This document shows, one piece after another, positions 17,061 through 26,022 of a DNA stretch of 64,000 nt. The translations under genes and the position numbers were made by a program. The stretch covers positions 1-64,000 of the forward strand of contig NZ_JNYJ01000009.1 in assembly GCF_000716715.1 (NCBI RefSeq), written 5' to 3'. The DNA is from Dactylosporangium aurantiacum (GTDB taxonomy: Bacteria; Actinomycetota; Actinomycetes; Mycobacteriales; Micromonosporaceae). The stretch's first letter is position 1. Each line of letters opens with the position of its first letter. The notes below the pieces were generated by a model that saw only the letters and a list, made by a program, of their open reading frames with translations, was not told the origin of the DNA and ran no database searches.

Positions 17061-18377
17061 ATGTGCGCAGCCTGCCGGGTCGAGACCCACACCGAGGTGC
17101 GGAAACCGCGCAGGTTCGCGGCGCTGCGGAACAAGGACTGCCGGCCGTACCTGTTCGGGGCGGCGCTGGCCATGATGGCCGACAACATCGAGCACGTCAT
17201 CACGTACTGGGTGCTGTGGGAGAAGTTCCATTCCCCGGCGCTGGCCGGGTTCCAGGTGATCAGTCACTGGGTGCCGTTCCTGCTGTTCTCGGTGTACTTC
17301 GGCTCGCTCGCCGACCGGTTCGACTGCCGGCGGGTGATCCAGGCCGGGCAGGCGCTGTTCATGACGGTGTCGGCGGCGTGGGGTGTGCTGTTCCTGACCG
17401 GCACGCTGCAGGTCTGGCACGCGTGTGTCCTGCTCGTCCTGCACGGCGTCTCCGGGGCGCTGTGGGGGCCGGGGGAGCAGCTGCTGCTGCACGACTTCGT
17501 CGGGGCCGAGGAGCTGCCCAGCGCGGTGCGGCTCAACGCCACGTTCCGCAGCCTCGGGGTGCTGTTCGGGCCGGTCGTCGGCTCGGCGCTGCTGCTGGGG
17601 CTCGGGCCGACCGCGGGGATCTTCGTCAACGTGCTGTTCTACCTGCCGCTGACGCTGTTCCTGTTCCGCACGAAGTTCACCGGGCACACCAGGGACAACG
17701 GCGTGCCGCGGGCCCGGGTGGGGCTCATGGACTCGGTACGGGTGCTCAAGGCCGTCGGCGGCAACCACACCCTGGTCAGCATGATCATCCTGGGTGGGCT
17801 GGGGTCGTTCTTCGTCGGGGCCTCGATGCAGTCGGCGATGCCGATCTTCGCGCAGGACCTCGGGGCCGGCGGCGCGCCGGCGGGCGAGGGCGTCGACGGG
17901 GCCAGCCTCGCGTACGGGGTGCTGCTGTTCGCCAACGGCGCCGGCGGCGTCATCGGCGGGATCCTGCTCGAGGCGACGGGACGGATCCGCCCGACCGTGC
18001 TCGCCGCCGTGATCAGCACCGCCGTGTACGGCGTTACCAGCCTGTGCTTCGCCGTCACCACCAGCTACCCGCTCGCGGTGGCGCTGCTGCTCGTCGGCGG
18101 CGTGGCCAACCTCGCGTCGATGTCGATCGGGCAGACCGTCGTGCAGCTGCTCGCGCCGCCCGCCGACCGGGGGCGGGTGATCGGCGTGTACGGGGTCTCC
18201 GCCAACGGGTTGCGGGCCGGCAGCGGCTTCACCGTCGGCCTGCTCGGCGCCGCGATCGGTGTGCACTGGTCGCTCGGGCTGAGCGCCGCCGGGCTGTGCG
18301 TCGGCACGGTCCTGGCCGGGGTGTACGCGCTGCGGGGGCGTAAATCGGTTCCGGTGGGTGGCGCGGCGTCCGTATGA
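17061..18377 (+). CDS. MFS transporter (MFS_3-like exporter)
   Basis: 438 residues from ATG 17061 with a GGAGG-type SD. Twelve hydrophobic segments are visible. The loop 2-3 motif G-S-L-A-D-R-F-D-C-R-R-V is the classic MFS signature G-x-L-a-D-R-x-x-r-R. A basic cytosolic N-tail precedes TM1 (F-G-A-A-L-A-M-M-A-D). The type is that of drug or siderophore exporters. It lies directly upstream of the leader ORF and EF-G paralogue; a promoter for these sits inside its last codons, so the genes may respond to the same translation inhibitor. Substrate unknown. Confidence 0.88.
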   Translation: MCAACRVETHTEVRKPRRFAALRNKDCRPYLFGAALAMMADNIEHVITYWVLWEKFHSPALAGFQVISHWVPFLLFSVYFGSLADRFDCRRVIQAGQALFMTVSAAWGVLFLTGTLQVWHACVLLVLHGVSGALWGPGEQLLLHDFVGAEELPSAVRLNATFRSLGVLFGPVVGSALLLGLGPTAGIFVNVLFYLPLTLFLFRTKFTGHTRDNGVPRARVGLMDSVRVLKAVGGNHTLVSMIILGGLGSFFVGASMQSAMPIFAQDLGAGGAPAGEGVDGASLAYGVLLFANGAGGVIGGILLEATGRIRPTVLAAVISTAVYGVTSLCFAVTTSYPLAVALLLVGGVANLASMSIGQTVVQLLAPPADRGRVIGVYGVSANGLRAGSGFTVGLLGAAIGVHWSLGLSAAGLCVGTVLAGVYALRGRKSVPVGGAASV

Positions 18378-18378
18378 T
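18349..18378 (+). promoter_or_regulatory. predicted promoter for the leader ORF and EF-G paralogue
   Basis: TTCCGG (18349-18354) and TATGAT (18373-18378) are 18 bases apart, within the end of the MFS gene. The -10 box is near consensus. It would give a transcript starting around 18385, covering the leader ORF. Confidence 0.45.
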
Positions 18379-18414
18379 CGCCGTACCGTGCCGAGGAAGG
18401 GGGAGGAGAGCGCC

Positions 18415-18486
18415 ATGCGTCACCGCGTCGTCGTCCCCCAGTCCCGGCACGAGGTGATCCTGGTGTCTTCCCGGCCGCTGGTGTAA
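18415..18486 (+). CDS. 23-codon leader peptide upstream of the EF-G paralogue
   Basis: ATG 18415 to TAA 18484-18486, preceded by a very strong SD (GGGGGAGGAG). The peptide starts M-R-H-R-V-V-V-P-Q-S and ends S-S-R-P-L-V. It lies 94 bases before the EF-G-like gene and is followed by a hairpin (18511-18534). A short, well-initiated ORF plus hairpin upstream of a translation factor gene is the layout of ribosome-mediated attenuation, known for antibiotic-resistance and antibiotic-responsive genes. This function is inferred from layout. Confidence 0.55.
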   Translation: MRHRVVVPQSRHEVILVSSRPLV

Positions 18487-18510
18487 GCCCGCGCGGCTGC
18501 ACCGGCCGGA

Positions 18511-18534
18511 CCCCGCGCCGCCGAAGGCGTGGGG
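18511..18534 (+). promoter_or_regulatory. possible attenuator hairpin
   Basis: CCCCGCGCC (18511-18519) pairs with GGCGTGGGG (18526-18534) over a six-base loop: nine pairs including one G-U. It lies 25 bases after the leader-peptide stop and 45 before the GTG start at 18580. No T-run follows, so it may act on translation or through Rho. Confidence 0.4.
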
Positions 18535-18579
18535 CAATCGCGCTGCCCTGTTCAGATCATCCTGAGAGGCCGCAGAGCC

Positions 18580-20601
18580 GTGCGCACCAACCACCTGTCC
18601 AGGAACCTGTCGACGACCCGCAACATCGGCATCCTCGCCCACGTCGACGCCGGCAAGACGACCATCACCGAGCGGATCCTGTTCCGCACGGGCGCCACGT
18701 ACAAGCAGGGCGAGGTCCACGACGGCACCACCGTCACCGACTTCGACGCCCAGGAGCGCCAGCGGGGCATCACGATCTTCGCCGCGGCGGTCAGCTGCAC
18801 CTGGGACGAGCACCGGATCAACCTCATCGACACGCCCGGGCACGTCGACTTCTCCGCCGAGGTGGAGCGGTCGCTGCGGGTCCTGGACGGCGCCGTCGCC
18901 GTGTTCGACGGCGTCGCCGGGGTCGAGCCGCAGAGCGAGTCGGTGTGGCGCCAGGCCGACCAGCATCGTGTACCGCGCATCGCGTTCGTGAACAAGCTCG
19001 ACCGGGCCGGCGCCGACCTCGACGCCGCGGTCGCCTCGATCCGGACGCGGCTGCGCGTCACGCCGCTGGTCGTGCAGCTGCCGATCGGTGCCGAGGACGG
19101 CTTCACCGGCGTCGTCGACCTCGTGACCCGCCGCGCGTACACGTGGGTGGACGGCGCGATCGTCGAGGTCGACGTGCCGGACCCGGCGGAGGCCGCCCGG
19201 CGGCGCCGCCTGCTCGAGGAGACCGTCGCCGAGCTGCACGCCGGCGCCCTGGAGGAGTTCGTCGCCGACGACGCGCTCAAGGACGCCACGCTGCGCGACG
19301 CGCTGCGCGAGCTCACCGGCACCGGCGCCGGCGTGGTCGTGCTGTGCGGCTCGGCGTACAAGAACCGGGGCATCGAGCCGCTGCTGGACGCGGTCGTGGC
19401 GTACCTGCCGTCGCCGCTGGACGTCGCGCCCGTCGACCCGCAGCGCCCGGCCACCCCGGACGCGCCGTTCGCCGGCCTCGTCTTCAAGGTCCAGGCCGCC
19501 ACCACCGGGCGGCTCACGTACGTGCGGGTGTACTCCGGCACGATCGCGAAGGGAGCCACCGTGCTCGACACCGGCACCGGCCGCACCGAGCGGATCAGCC
19601 GGATCCTGCACGTCCAGGCGGACCGGCACACCGAGCTGGACGACGCCTCCGCGGGCGACATCGTCGCGGTCGTCGGCGTCAAGCACGCCCGTGTCGGCAG
19701 CACCCTCTGCGCGCCGGACGCGCCGCTGGTACTGGAGGCGGCCACCACCGCGGAGCCCGTCGTCTCGGTGGCGGTGGAGGCCCGGGTCGCCACGGACACC
19801 GACCGGCTGGCCGCGGCCCTGGCCCGGCTGGTCGAGGAGGACCCGTCACTGCGCGTGCGCAGCGACCCCGAGACCGGGCAGACGGTGCTGTCCGGCCTGG
19901 GTGAGCTGCACCTGGAGGTGGCCGTGGAGAAGCTGCGCCAGACCGGCGGGCTGAGCGTCAACGTCGGCCGTCCCCAGGTGTCGTACCGCGAGACGGTCGT
20001 GGCGGGCGTCAGCGGCCTGCTGTACCGGCACGTCAAGCAGGACGGCGGCGCCGGCCAGTACGCGCACGTGCTCATCGACGTCACCCCGTCGCAGGAGCCG
20101 TTCGGGTTCGACTCGGCGGTCGTCGGCGGGCGGGTGCCGAAGGAGTACGTCAGGGCGGTCGAGGCCGGCTGCCGCGACGCGCTGCTGGAGGGCCCGCTCG
20201 GCGGTCACCCGGTGACGGGCGTGCACGTGACGCTCGTGGACGGCCAGACGCACGCGAAGGACTCCTCCGAGCTGGCGTTCCGCACCGCCGGCCGGCTCGC
20301 GCTGCAGCAGGCGCTGCGGCAGAGCACCATGGCGGTGCTCGAGCCGGTCGCGGAGGTCACCGTGACCGCCCCCGACGACACCGTCGGCGCGGTCCTCGGC
20401 GACCTCGCCGCCCGCCGCGGCCGGGTCACCGACTCCACCAGCCGCGGCGGCACGGCGGTGGTGACGGCGACGGTGCCGCTCGCGGAGCTGTTCGGCTACG
20501 CGACCCGGCTGCGCAGCCGGACCCAGGGCCGGGGCACGTTCACCACCCGGCCGGCCGGCTACCAGCCGGCCCCCGGCGGCACCTCAGGCGGCACGGCCTG
20601 A
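18580..20601 (+). CDS. elongation factor G paralogue (EF-G2 type)
   Basis: 673 residues from GTG 18580 (M-R-T-N-H-L-S-R), with GAGAGG upstream; the frame stays open to 18529 but without similarity. G-domain motifs: A-H-V-D-A-G-K-T-T (G1), R-G-I-T-I (G2), D-T-P-G-H-V-D-F (G3), N-K-L-D (G4). Domain II, III and the domain IV loop (S-Y-R-E-T-V) and domain V follow. The switch region [11 protein letters not shown] is EF-G-like and not like Tet(M)/OtrA ribosomal protection proteins. It is somewhat shorter than housekeeping FusA (about 700) and stands alone, away from rpsL-rpsG-tuf, so it is a second copy. Role probably in stress or antibiotic conditions. Confidence 0.88.
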   Translation: MRTNHLSRNLSTTRNIGILAHVDAGKTTITERILFRTGATYKQGEVHDGTTVTDFDAQERQRGITIFAAAVSCTWDEHRINLIDTPGHVDFSAEVERSLRVLDGAVAVFDGVAGVEPQSESVWRQADQHRVPRIAFVNKLDRAGADLDAAVASIRTRLRVTPLVVQLPIGAEDGFTGVVDLVTRRAYTWVDGAIVEVDVPDPAEAARRRRLLEETVAELHAGALEEFVADDALKDATLRDALRELTGTGAGVVVLCGSAYKNRGIEPLLDAVVAYLPSPLDVAPVDPQRPATPDAPFAGLVFKVQAATTGRLTYVRVYSGTIAKGATVLDTGTGRTERISRILHVQADRHTELDDASAGDIVAVVGVKHARVGSTLCAPDAPLVLEAATTAEPVVSVAVEARVATDTDRLAAALARLVEEDPSLRVRSDPETGQTVLSGLGELHLEVAVEKLRQTGGLSVNVGRPQVSYRETVVAGVSGLLYRHVKQDGGAGQYAHVLIDVTPSQEPFGFDSAVVGGRVPKEYVRAVEAGCRDALLEGPLGGHPVTGVHVTLVDGQTHAKDSSELAFRTAGRLALQQALRQSTMAVLEPVAEVTVTAPDDTVGAVLGDLAARRGRVTDSTSRGGTAVVTATVPLAELFGYATRLRSRTQGRGTFTTRPAGYQPAPGGTSGGTA

Positions 20602-20606
20602 ACGAC

Positions 20607-20642
20607 GGCTGGGGCCCCACCGGCGACGGTGGGGCCCCAGCC
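20607..20642 (+). terminator. strong terminator hairpin after the EF-G paralogue
   Basis: GGCTGGGGCCCCACC (20607-20621) and GGTGGGGCCCCAGCC (20628-20642) form a perfect 15-bp stem with a six-base loop. It starts five bases after the stop. Confidence 0.85.
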
Positions 20643-20674
20643 CGGGTCGTTCGAGGAACTCGAGGAAGCGGGCG

Positions 20675-20815
20675 TCAGCGCGTCATCGCGGAGTACAGGA
20701 AGCCGACGATCACCAGCACGCCGATCACCCCGAACAGGATCAACGCGCCGGAGCCGCTGGTGCTGGGGCCCTCGTCGTGCAGTTCTGACGTTTCGGGCTC
20801 TTCGTCGGAAGTCAC
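20675..20815 (-). CDS. 46-residue single-pass membrane microprotein
   Basis: GTG 20815 with SD AGGGAG at seven bases' spacing; stop TGA at 20675-20677. The N-terminal half is acidic (T-S-D-E-E-P-E-T-S-E-L-H-D-E-G), then one membrane helix (G-A-L-I-L-F-G-V-I-G-V-L-V-I-V-G-F-L-Y) and a short basic tail. It lies between the EF-G terminator and the permease gene. Small acidic-tail membrane proteins of this kind are common in actinobacteria and unassigned. Confidence 0.6.
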   Translation of the reverse strand: MTSDEEPETSELHDEGPSTSGSGALILFGVIGVLVIVGFLYSAMTR

Positions 20816-20873
20816 AGGATCTCCCTATACGGACTTGCGGGACATCCTAGCCTGACAACGGGTGGCCGGGCGG

Positions 20874-23546
20874 TCAGGTTCGCCGCTCGATCGGCAGCCG
20901 GGCCCGGGTGAACATCGCGGTACCCACCATCGCGACGGCCGGCACCACCAGGACCGCGACGGCGACGTTCGGCCACGGCACCGCCCACGGGTAGGTGTTG
21001 TCGCTCGGCCACATGCTCAGCGCCTTGCGGTTGAGGGCGGCGAGCACCGCCCACCCGGCGCCGAGCCCGGCCGCGGCGCCCAGCAGCGAGCCCAGCCCGG
21101 CGATCACCCCCGCCTGGCTCAGCGTCAGCCGCCGTCGCACGCCGGGCGACGCGCCGACCGCGCCGAGGGTCGCCAGGTCCGGCCGGCTGTCGACGGCGGC
21201 GAGGCCGGTCGCGATGCCGGCGGCGCCGAGCGCGATGACCGCCGCGACGATGCCCAGGACCACGAGCTCGACGGTGACGTCCGGCCGGTACGGCCACGCG
21301 ACGGAGCCGTGGTAGGAGTTGCCGAGCGCCTCGGCCGCCTCGTTGAACGCGCCCATCTCGGCCCGCGTCGGCATCCGGCTGGTGGCCACCACGATGCCCT
21401 TGACCTCGACGGCCAGGCCGGCCTTCGCGACGGCCTGGGGTGACATCGCGACGAACACCCGCGACACGGCGGTGGTGGTGACGTAGCCGGGGACGGCCAC
21501 GGTGTGCCCGTAGCCCTCGGGGTCCTCGCGCGAGGGCACCGCCAGCAGGACCGTGCCGTGGTCGACCAGCGACGGGTCGGCCACGACGACGCCGCCGGCG
21601 CGCAGGGTCGCCTCGGCGCGGGCCAGGTCCTCGCCGCGTGCGGCGGAGACGACCCCGACGGTCGAGCCGTCGTCGACGATGGTGGTGGCGTTGCCGCCGC
21701 CGTTCAGCACGTACCCGTTGCCCCGGCAGCGCGGGTCCCGGATCGCCTTGCGCTGCTCCTCCGGCGTGGCGTCGCCGGGCCGGTACGGGCACCGCCGGTG
21801 CACCGGCAGCACCGGCCGCAGCCAGCACGAGGCGTCCGCGGCCGCCCCCGCCGGGCAGGTCACCCCGCGCAGCTCGACGGTGGTCGCCACCGGCAGGGTC
21901 GCGGCCGCCGCCTGCACCAGCCGCGGGGTCGGCAGCGGGTCGGCGCGCTCGCCCCGGTCGCCCCAGCCGCGGGTGATCTCCGCGTACCCGTCGGGCAGCG
22001 CGGCGACCTGCATGTCCAGCTGCCGCCGCAGGTCGCTGGCGAAGAACACCCCGATGGTCACGGCGCCGAGGACGGCCGCCATCACCGCGGAGATCGCCGG
22101 CGCGGTCGAGGAGCGGTGGCGGGCCAGGTCCCGCACCGCGATCCGCGGCGCGAGCGGCAGCCGCCGGCCGAGCCGGGCGACCAGCCCGACGAGCGTCGGC
22201 GTGACCACGACCAGGCCCAGCTCGGCCAGCACCAGGCCGGCCATGACGACGGTCGAGTCGATCGCCACGACGCCGTACCCGGCGACGGCGGCGCCGGCGC
22301 CGAGCATGCCCAACCCGATGAAGAGCCAGCGGCGGCCGGGCCCGGTCCGGTTGCGCCGCCCGGCGAGGGCCGCGACCACGTCGGTGCGGGCCGCGGCGAA
22401 CGCCGGCACCAGCGCCGCGCCGACCCCGGCGACGAACGCGAGCCCGGCGATGCCGAGCAGCGCCGCGGGGAAGACCCGGTACCCGCCGGCGCCGGCGTGC
22501 GCGACGTGGTCCTCGAAGACGCCCCGCAGCGCGAACGCGGCGGCGACCGCGACGGCGGTGCCGGCCACCCCGGCGACGACGCCGAGCAGCACCCCGTCGG
22601 CCAGGACGATGCGGCGCAGCTGTGCCGGGGTGCCGCCGTTGGCGGCGACGAGGGCCAGCTCCCGGCGCCGCCGGCGGGCACCGACCGCGAACGCGGGACC
22701 CGCCAGCAGCACGATCTCCAGCACGCCGAGACCGAACACCAGCACGCCCAGCCGGAACACGTCGCCGTTGCCGGACGGCCAGCTCGGCGCGTCCGGCGGC
22801 GGGTCGAGGACCACGGCGCGGGAGCGCACGAGGACGCCGTGCTGGTTGAGCGCCCGCACCTGGTCCCAGGTGATCGGGGCGGGCGTGTCGACCAGCCAGG
22901 TGCTCTGCTGCCCGGGCGGGTCGACCGGCAGCGTGCCGGGGTGCAGGACCGCGACCGGCTTCAGGTTCTCGGGCAGCTCCATCTCCGCCACGACGCGCAG
23001 GTCGCCCCGCTCCGGCAGCCGTACGGTGCCGCCGAGCCGCACCCCGAGCAGCCGCATGGCGGCCGCGTTCAGTGCGATCTCGCCGGTGGACGCCGGTGCG
23101 GTGCCGCGCAGCAGGGCCACCCGGCCCCGGTAGGCGGCGTCGGCCAGGTCCAGCTGGTGCCCCGGCAGCTTCTGCTCGCCGGTGCCGCCGCGCAGCCGCA
23201 CCTCACGCTCGTCGACGAGCGCGACGCGGGAACCGGCGGGCAGCAGCGCGAGCAGGCCCTCGGCGCTCGGCGTGGGCGGCTCGGCGCGGCCCGGGCTCAT
23301 CACGCTGTAGCCCTCGGCGTCCTGGGTGACCGGCCCGCCGAACTGCCAGCGCACCGACCCCTCGAACCGGCCCAGCTCGCGGTCCAGCCGCTCCGCCGGG
23401 GTGAGGGTGAACATGTCGTAGGTGACCGCCGCGAACGACAGCCCCAGCACCGGCAGCAGGATCAGCGCCAGCACGAGCGTGGTGCGGCCCTTCGCCCGGC
23501 GCGCCTCCCGCCGGGCGATCCGCAGCGGGACCAGCCAGGTCCTCAC
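20874..23546 (-). CDS. ABC transporter permease, FtsX/MacB type
   Basis: 890 residues from GTG 23546, which overlaps the ATPase stop by four bases. Basic start (V-P-L-R-I-A-R-R-E-A-R-R-A-K-G-R) then TM1 and a long extracytoplasmic domain. A central FtsX unit follows (G-L-G-V-L-E-I-V-L-L-A-G-P-A-F-A-V-G-A-R-R-R-R-R-E-L-A-L), then a second extracytoplasmic domain with cysteines and a C-terminal FtsX unit (D-L-A-T-L-G-A-V-G-A). This double-FtsX layout is that of actinobacterial lipoprotein- or peptide-related exporters controlled by PadR. Substrate unknown. Confidence 0.9.
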   Translation of the reverse strand: MRTWLVPLRIARREARRAKGRTTLVLALILLPVLGLSFAAVTYDMFTLTPAERLDRELGRFEGSVRWQFGGPVTQDAEGYSVMSPGRAEPPTPSAEGLLALLPAGSRVALVDEREVRLRGGTGEQKLPGHQLDLADAAYRGRVALLRGTAPASTGEIALNAAAMRLLGVRLGGTVRLPERGDLRVVAEMELPENLKPVAVLHPGTLPVDPPGQQSTWLVDTPAPITWDQVRALNQHGVLVRSRAVVLDPPPDAPSWPSGNGDVFRLGVLVFGLGVLEIVLLAGPAFAVGARRRRRELALVAANGGTPAQLRRIVLADGVLLGVVAGVAGTAVAVAAAFALRGVFEDHVAHAGAGGYRVFPAALLGIAGLAFVAGVGAALVPAFAAARTDVVAALAGRRNRTGPGRRWLFIGLGMLGAGAAVAGYGVVAIDSTVVMAGLVLAELGLVVVTPTLVGLVARLGRRLPLAPRIAVRDLARHRSSTAPAISAVMAAVLGAVTIGVFFASDLRRQLDMQVAALPDGYAEITRGWGDRGERADPLPTPRLVQAAAATLPVATTVELRGVTCPAGAAADASCWLRPVLPVHRRCPYRPGDATPEEQRKAIRDPRCRGNGYVLNGGGNATTIVDDGSTVGVVSAARGEDLARAEATLRAGGVVVADPSLVDHGTVLLAVPSREDPEGYGHTVAVPGYVTTTAVSRVFVAMSPQAVAKAGLAVEVKGIVVATSRMPTRAEMGAFNEAAEALGNSYHGSVAWPYRPDVTVELVVLGIVAAVIALGAAGIATGLAAVDSRPDLATLGAVGASPGVRRRLTLSQAGVIAGLGSLLGAAAGLGAGWAVLAALNRKALSMWPSDNTYPWAVPWPNVAVAVLVVPAVAMVGTAMFTRARLPIERRT

Positions 23547-24262
23547 GATGTGGCCCCGTCGAGGAGGTGCTCCGGTTCGGCGAGCGGGCCGGAGGTGTCG
23601 ACGACGACGCCGTCGCGCAGGAACACCACCCGGTCGGCCCACGCGGCGTGCCGGGCCTCGTGGGTGACGAGCACCCCGGCCGCGCCGGCGTCGACCTTGC
23701 CGCGCAGCAGTCGCAGCACCGCCTCGCCGGTCTGCGAGTCCAGCGCGCCGGTCGGCTCGTCGGCGAGGATCAGCCGCCGCTGCCCGACGAGCGCCCTGGC
23801 GATCGCGACCCGCTGCTGCTGCCCGCCGGACATCTCGTCGGGGAAGCGGTGCGCGTACCCCTCCAGCTCCACCTCGGCGAGACAGGCCAGGGCGGCCCGC
23901 CGGGCCCGGCGCACGCCCACCCCGTCCAGCTCCAGCGGCAGCGCGATGTTCTCCGCCGCGGTCAGGCTGGGCAGCAGGTTGAGGTCCTGGAACACGTACC
24001 CGATCCGGCGCCGCCGCAGCGCGGCGAGGGCCTTGCGGTCCAGGCCGCCCAGCACGGTCCCCTCCACGGCGACCTCACCCTCGCTCGGCGCGTCGAGCCC
24101 GCCGGCGAGGTTGAGCAGCGTCGACTTGCCGGACCCGGACGGGCCCATGACGGCGACCAGCTCGCCCGGTCGGACGGTCAGCGTCACGCCGCGCAGCGCC
24201 CGTACCGTCGCCTCGCCGGTGCCGTGGGTGCGGTGCACGTCGCGGAGCTCGAGCACGCTCAT
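23543..24262 (-). CDS. ABC transporter ATP-binding protein (LolD/MacB type)
   Basis: 239 residues from ATG 24262 (M-S-V-L-E-L-R-D-V-H), preceded by GGAGGTGA. Walker A G-P-S-G-S-G-K-S-T, Q-loop F-Q-D-L-N-L-L, signature M-S-G-G-Q-Q-Q-R and Walker B L-I-L-A-D-E-P-T-G-A-L-D are intact. An in-frame extension upstream (M-S-G-P-Q-R-S-G-G-D-G) is made by the intergenic repeat and is not family sequence. It forms an exporter with the permease that overlaps its stop. The PadR gene upstream is the probable regulator. Confidence 0.92.
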   Translation of the reverse strand: MSVLELRDVHRTHGTGEATVRALRGVTLTVRPGELVAVMGPSGSGKSTLLNLAGGLDAPSEGEVAVEGTVLGGLDRKALAALRRRRIGYVFQDLNLLPSLTAAENIALPLELDGVGVRRARRAALACLAEVELEGYAHRFPDEMSGGQQQRVAIARALVGQRRLILADEPTGALDSQTGEAVLRLLRGKVDAGAAGVLVTHEARHAAWADRVVFLRDGVVVDTSGPLAEPEHLLDGATS

Positions 24263-24473
24263 GCCGTCACCTCCGCTGCGCTGCGGCCCGCTCATGCCGT
24301 CACCTCCGCTACGCTCCGGCGTCGGCCTGAGCTCCACCCTGAGCTGCTGATTCGCAGCCCTCCGCTGCGCTGCGGGCCGCTCATGCCGTCACCTCCGCTA
24401 CGCTCCGGCGTCGACCTGAGCTCCACCCTGAGCCCATGATTCGCGGCTCCTCGCTGCGCTGCGGCCCGCTCAT
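24262..24473 (-). repeat. repeat carrying ribosome-binding site and start codon (89, 89 and 33-bp units)
   Basis: On the - strand, ATGAGC occurs at 24473, 24384, 24295 and 24262. Each later start is preceded by GGAGGTGACGGC, an ideal SD with correct spacing. Units are 89, 89 and 33 bases. The first ATG overlaps the PadR stop as ATGA; the last is the ATPase start. The same family, with 33- and 99-base units, occurs at 56223-56354 in an equivalent place. See findings. Confidence 0.9.
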
Positions 24474-25042
24474 GCCGTCTTCTCCTCATCGCGATCCGGC
24501 GCCGCCTGCGGCGCGGGGGCCGGCAGCGGGGCGTGCCGGGCCAGGCTCGCCTCGCAGTGGTCCAGCCACCGCACCTCGGCCTCCGCCTGGAAGATCATGG
24601 ATTCGAGCACGAGCCGCCACGACAGGTCGGCCGGGCCGCCGGCGCGCTGCTTCATCCGCGTGTACTCCTGCAGCATCCGCATCGTGGCGGTCCGCTGCGC
24701 CTGGATGATGCGGGGCACGTCGACGCCGGGGGTCGTCAGCGCGAGCGCCAGCTTGATCGCCAGCTCGTCGCGGGGTCGGTCGCCGCGGCCGATCGGGGTC
24801 GCGAACCAGTCGGCCAGCTCGGCCCGGCCCGCGTCGGTGATCTCGTACGGTCGCTGCCCCCCGTCGTGCTCCGGCAGCGACCGCACCAGGTCGTCGCGTT
24901 CGAGCCGCGACAGGGTCGTGTAGACCTGCCCGATGTTCAGCGGCCACGTCCCGCCGGTGGACTCCTCGAACGAGGTCCGCAGCTGGTAGCCGTACATCGT
25001 GCCGCGCTGCAGCAGCGCGAGCAGACCGTACTTGATGGACAT
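24470..25042 (-). CDS. PadR family transcriptional regulator
   Basis: 190 residues from ATG 25042 (M-S-I-K-Y-G-L-L-A-L-L). The winged-helix domain has the usual G-Y-Q-L-R-T-S-F-E motif, N-I-G-Q-V-Y-T-T-L-S-R-L-E-R-D-D-L-V and Y-E-I-T-D-A-G-R. A C-terminal dimerisation coiled coil follows, with length as in PadR-s2 proteins. A palindromic operator lies just before the start (25045-25068), so autoregulation is likely. It is the first gene of the PadR-ATPase-permease group and presumably represses the exporter until an inducer binds. Confidence 0.92.
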   Translation of the reverse strand: MSIKYGLLALLQRGTMYGYQLRTSFEESTGGTWPLNIGQVYTTLSRLERDDLVRSLPEHDGGQRPYEITDAGRAELADWFATPIGRGDRPRDELAIKLALALTTPGVDVPRIIQAQRTATMRMLQEYTRMKQRAGGPADLSWRLVLESMIFQAEAEVRWLDHCEASLARHAPLPAPAPQAAPDRDEEKTA

Positions 25043-25044
25043 AG

Positions 25045-25068
25045 ATACGGAGTATGCATACTCGGTAT
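25045..25068. promoter_or_regulatory. palindromic operator at the padR start
   Basis: GAGTATGCATACTC (25050-25063) is a perfect 14-bp dyad. Outer arms ATAC (25045-25048) and GTAT (25065-25068) extend it to 24 bases. It lies three bases before the PadR start codon, where a repressor would block transcription or initiation. Confidence 0.65.
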
Positions 25069-25188
25069 GCGGTGACGCAAGTCGCTTGCCCGACGGGCGA
25101 CAGCGGACCCGCTCGCCGTCGGTGGATGTGGCGCGGATCGCGCAGTGGGTCGCCGCGCACCTGTACGCCGGCCGATAGGCTTCGCCGC

Positions 25189-26022
25189 ATGGGGGGCGAG
25201 CTCGAGGTGCCGCTGCGCGACGGGCGGGTGCTGCACGCGTACGACACCGGCGGCGGCGACCTCGCGGTCCTCTGGCACCACGGCACCCCCAACACCGGCG
25301 CGCCGCCGTCGCCGCTGTTCGCCGTGTCGGAGCCGCTCGGCATCCGCTGGATCTCCTACGACCGCCCCGGCTACGGCGGCTCCACCCCGCACCCCGACCG
25401 CAGCGTCGCCTCGGCCGCCGCCGACGCCGCCGCGGTCGCCGACGCGCTGGGCGTGCCGCGGTTCGCGGTCATGGGCCACTCCGGCGGCGGTCCGCACGCC
25501 CTGGCCTGCGCGGCACTGCTGCCCGACCGGGTCACGGCGGCGGTGAGCGTGTCGGCGCTGAGCCCGTACGACCCGCCGTCCGACGACGGCTACTTCGCCG
25601 GGATGGCCGACGGGGGAGTCGCCTCGCTGGGTGCCGCGCTCGCCGGCCGCGCCGCGAAGGAACGGCACGAGGCGACCCCGCACGACGACCGCGACATCGG
25701 CTTCCTGCCCGCGGACTGGGCGGCCCTGTCCACCGACTGGTCCTGGTTCGGCGAGATCGTGGCCGCCGCCCAGCGGTCCGGCCCCGCGCCGCTGATCGAC
25801 GACGACCTGGCGTTCGTGCGCCCGTGGGGCTTCCCCCTCGCCGCCGTGACCGCCCCGGTGCTGCTCATGCACGGCGCCGCCGACCGCATGGTGCCCAGCG
25901 TCCACGCCGACCGGCTCGCCGCCCGACTGCCGACCGCCACCCTGCGGATCATCCCTTCGGAAGGTCATATCACCGTCATGCGCCACGCCGCCGACGCCCT
26001 GCACTGGTTGCGCTCCCGATGA
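25189..26022 (+). CDS. alpha/beta hydrolase
   Basis: 277 residues from ATG 25189. TAGGCT seven bases upstream fits a leaderless transcript; the frame is open to 25054 but that part runs through the PadR operator. Motifs: W-H-H-G-T-P (oxyanion), Y-D-R-P-G-Y-G-G-S, nucleophile G-H-S-G-G-G, acid in H-G-A-A-D-R-M-V-P, and histidine in S-E-G-H-I-T-V. It overlaps the next gene by four bases. Close in style to proline iminopeptidase-like or esterase-type hydrolases; substrate unknown. Confidence 0.88.
   Translation: MGGELEVPLRDGRVLHAYDTGGGDLAVLWHHGTPNTGAPPSPLFAVSEPLGIRWISYDRPGYGGSTPHPDRSVASAAADAAAVADALGVPRFAVMGHSGGGPHALACAALLPDRVTAAVSVSALSPYDPPSDDGYFAGMADGGVASLGAALAGRAAKERHEATPHDDRDIGFLPADWAALSTDWSWFGEIVAAAQRSGPAPLIDDDLAFVRPWGFPLAAVTAPVLLMHGAADRMVPSVHADRLAARLPTATLRIIPSEGHITVMRHAADALHWLRSR

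Noticed and set aside
18580..20601. Tet(M)/OtrA ribosomal protection protein
   Set aside because: Switch and domain II sequences ([19 protein letters not shown]) follow EF-G rather than Tet proteins.
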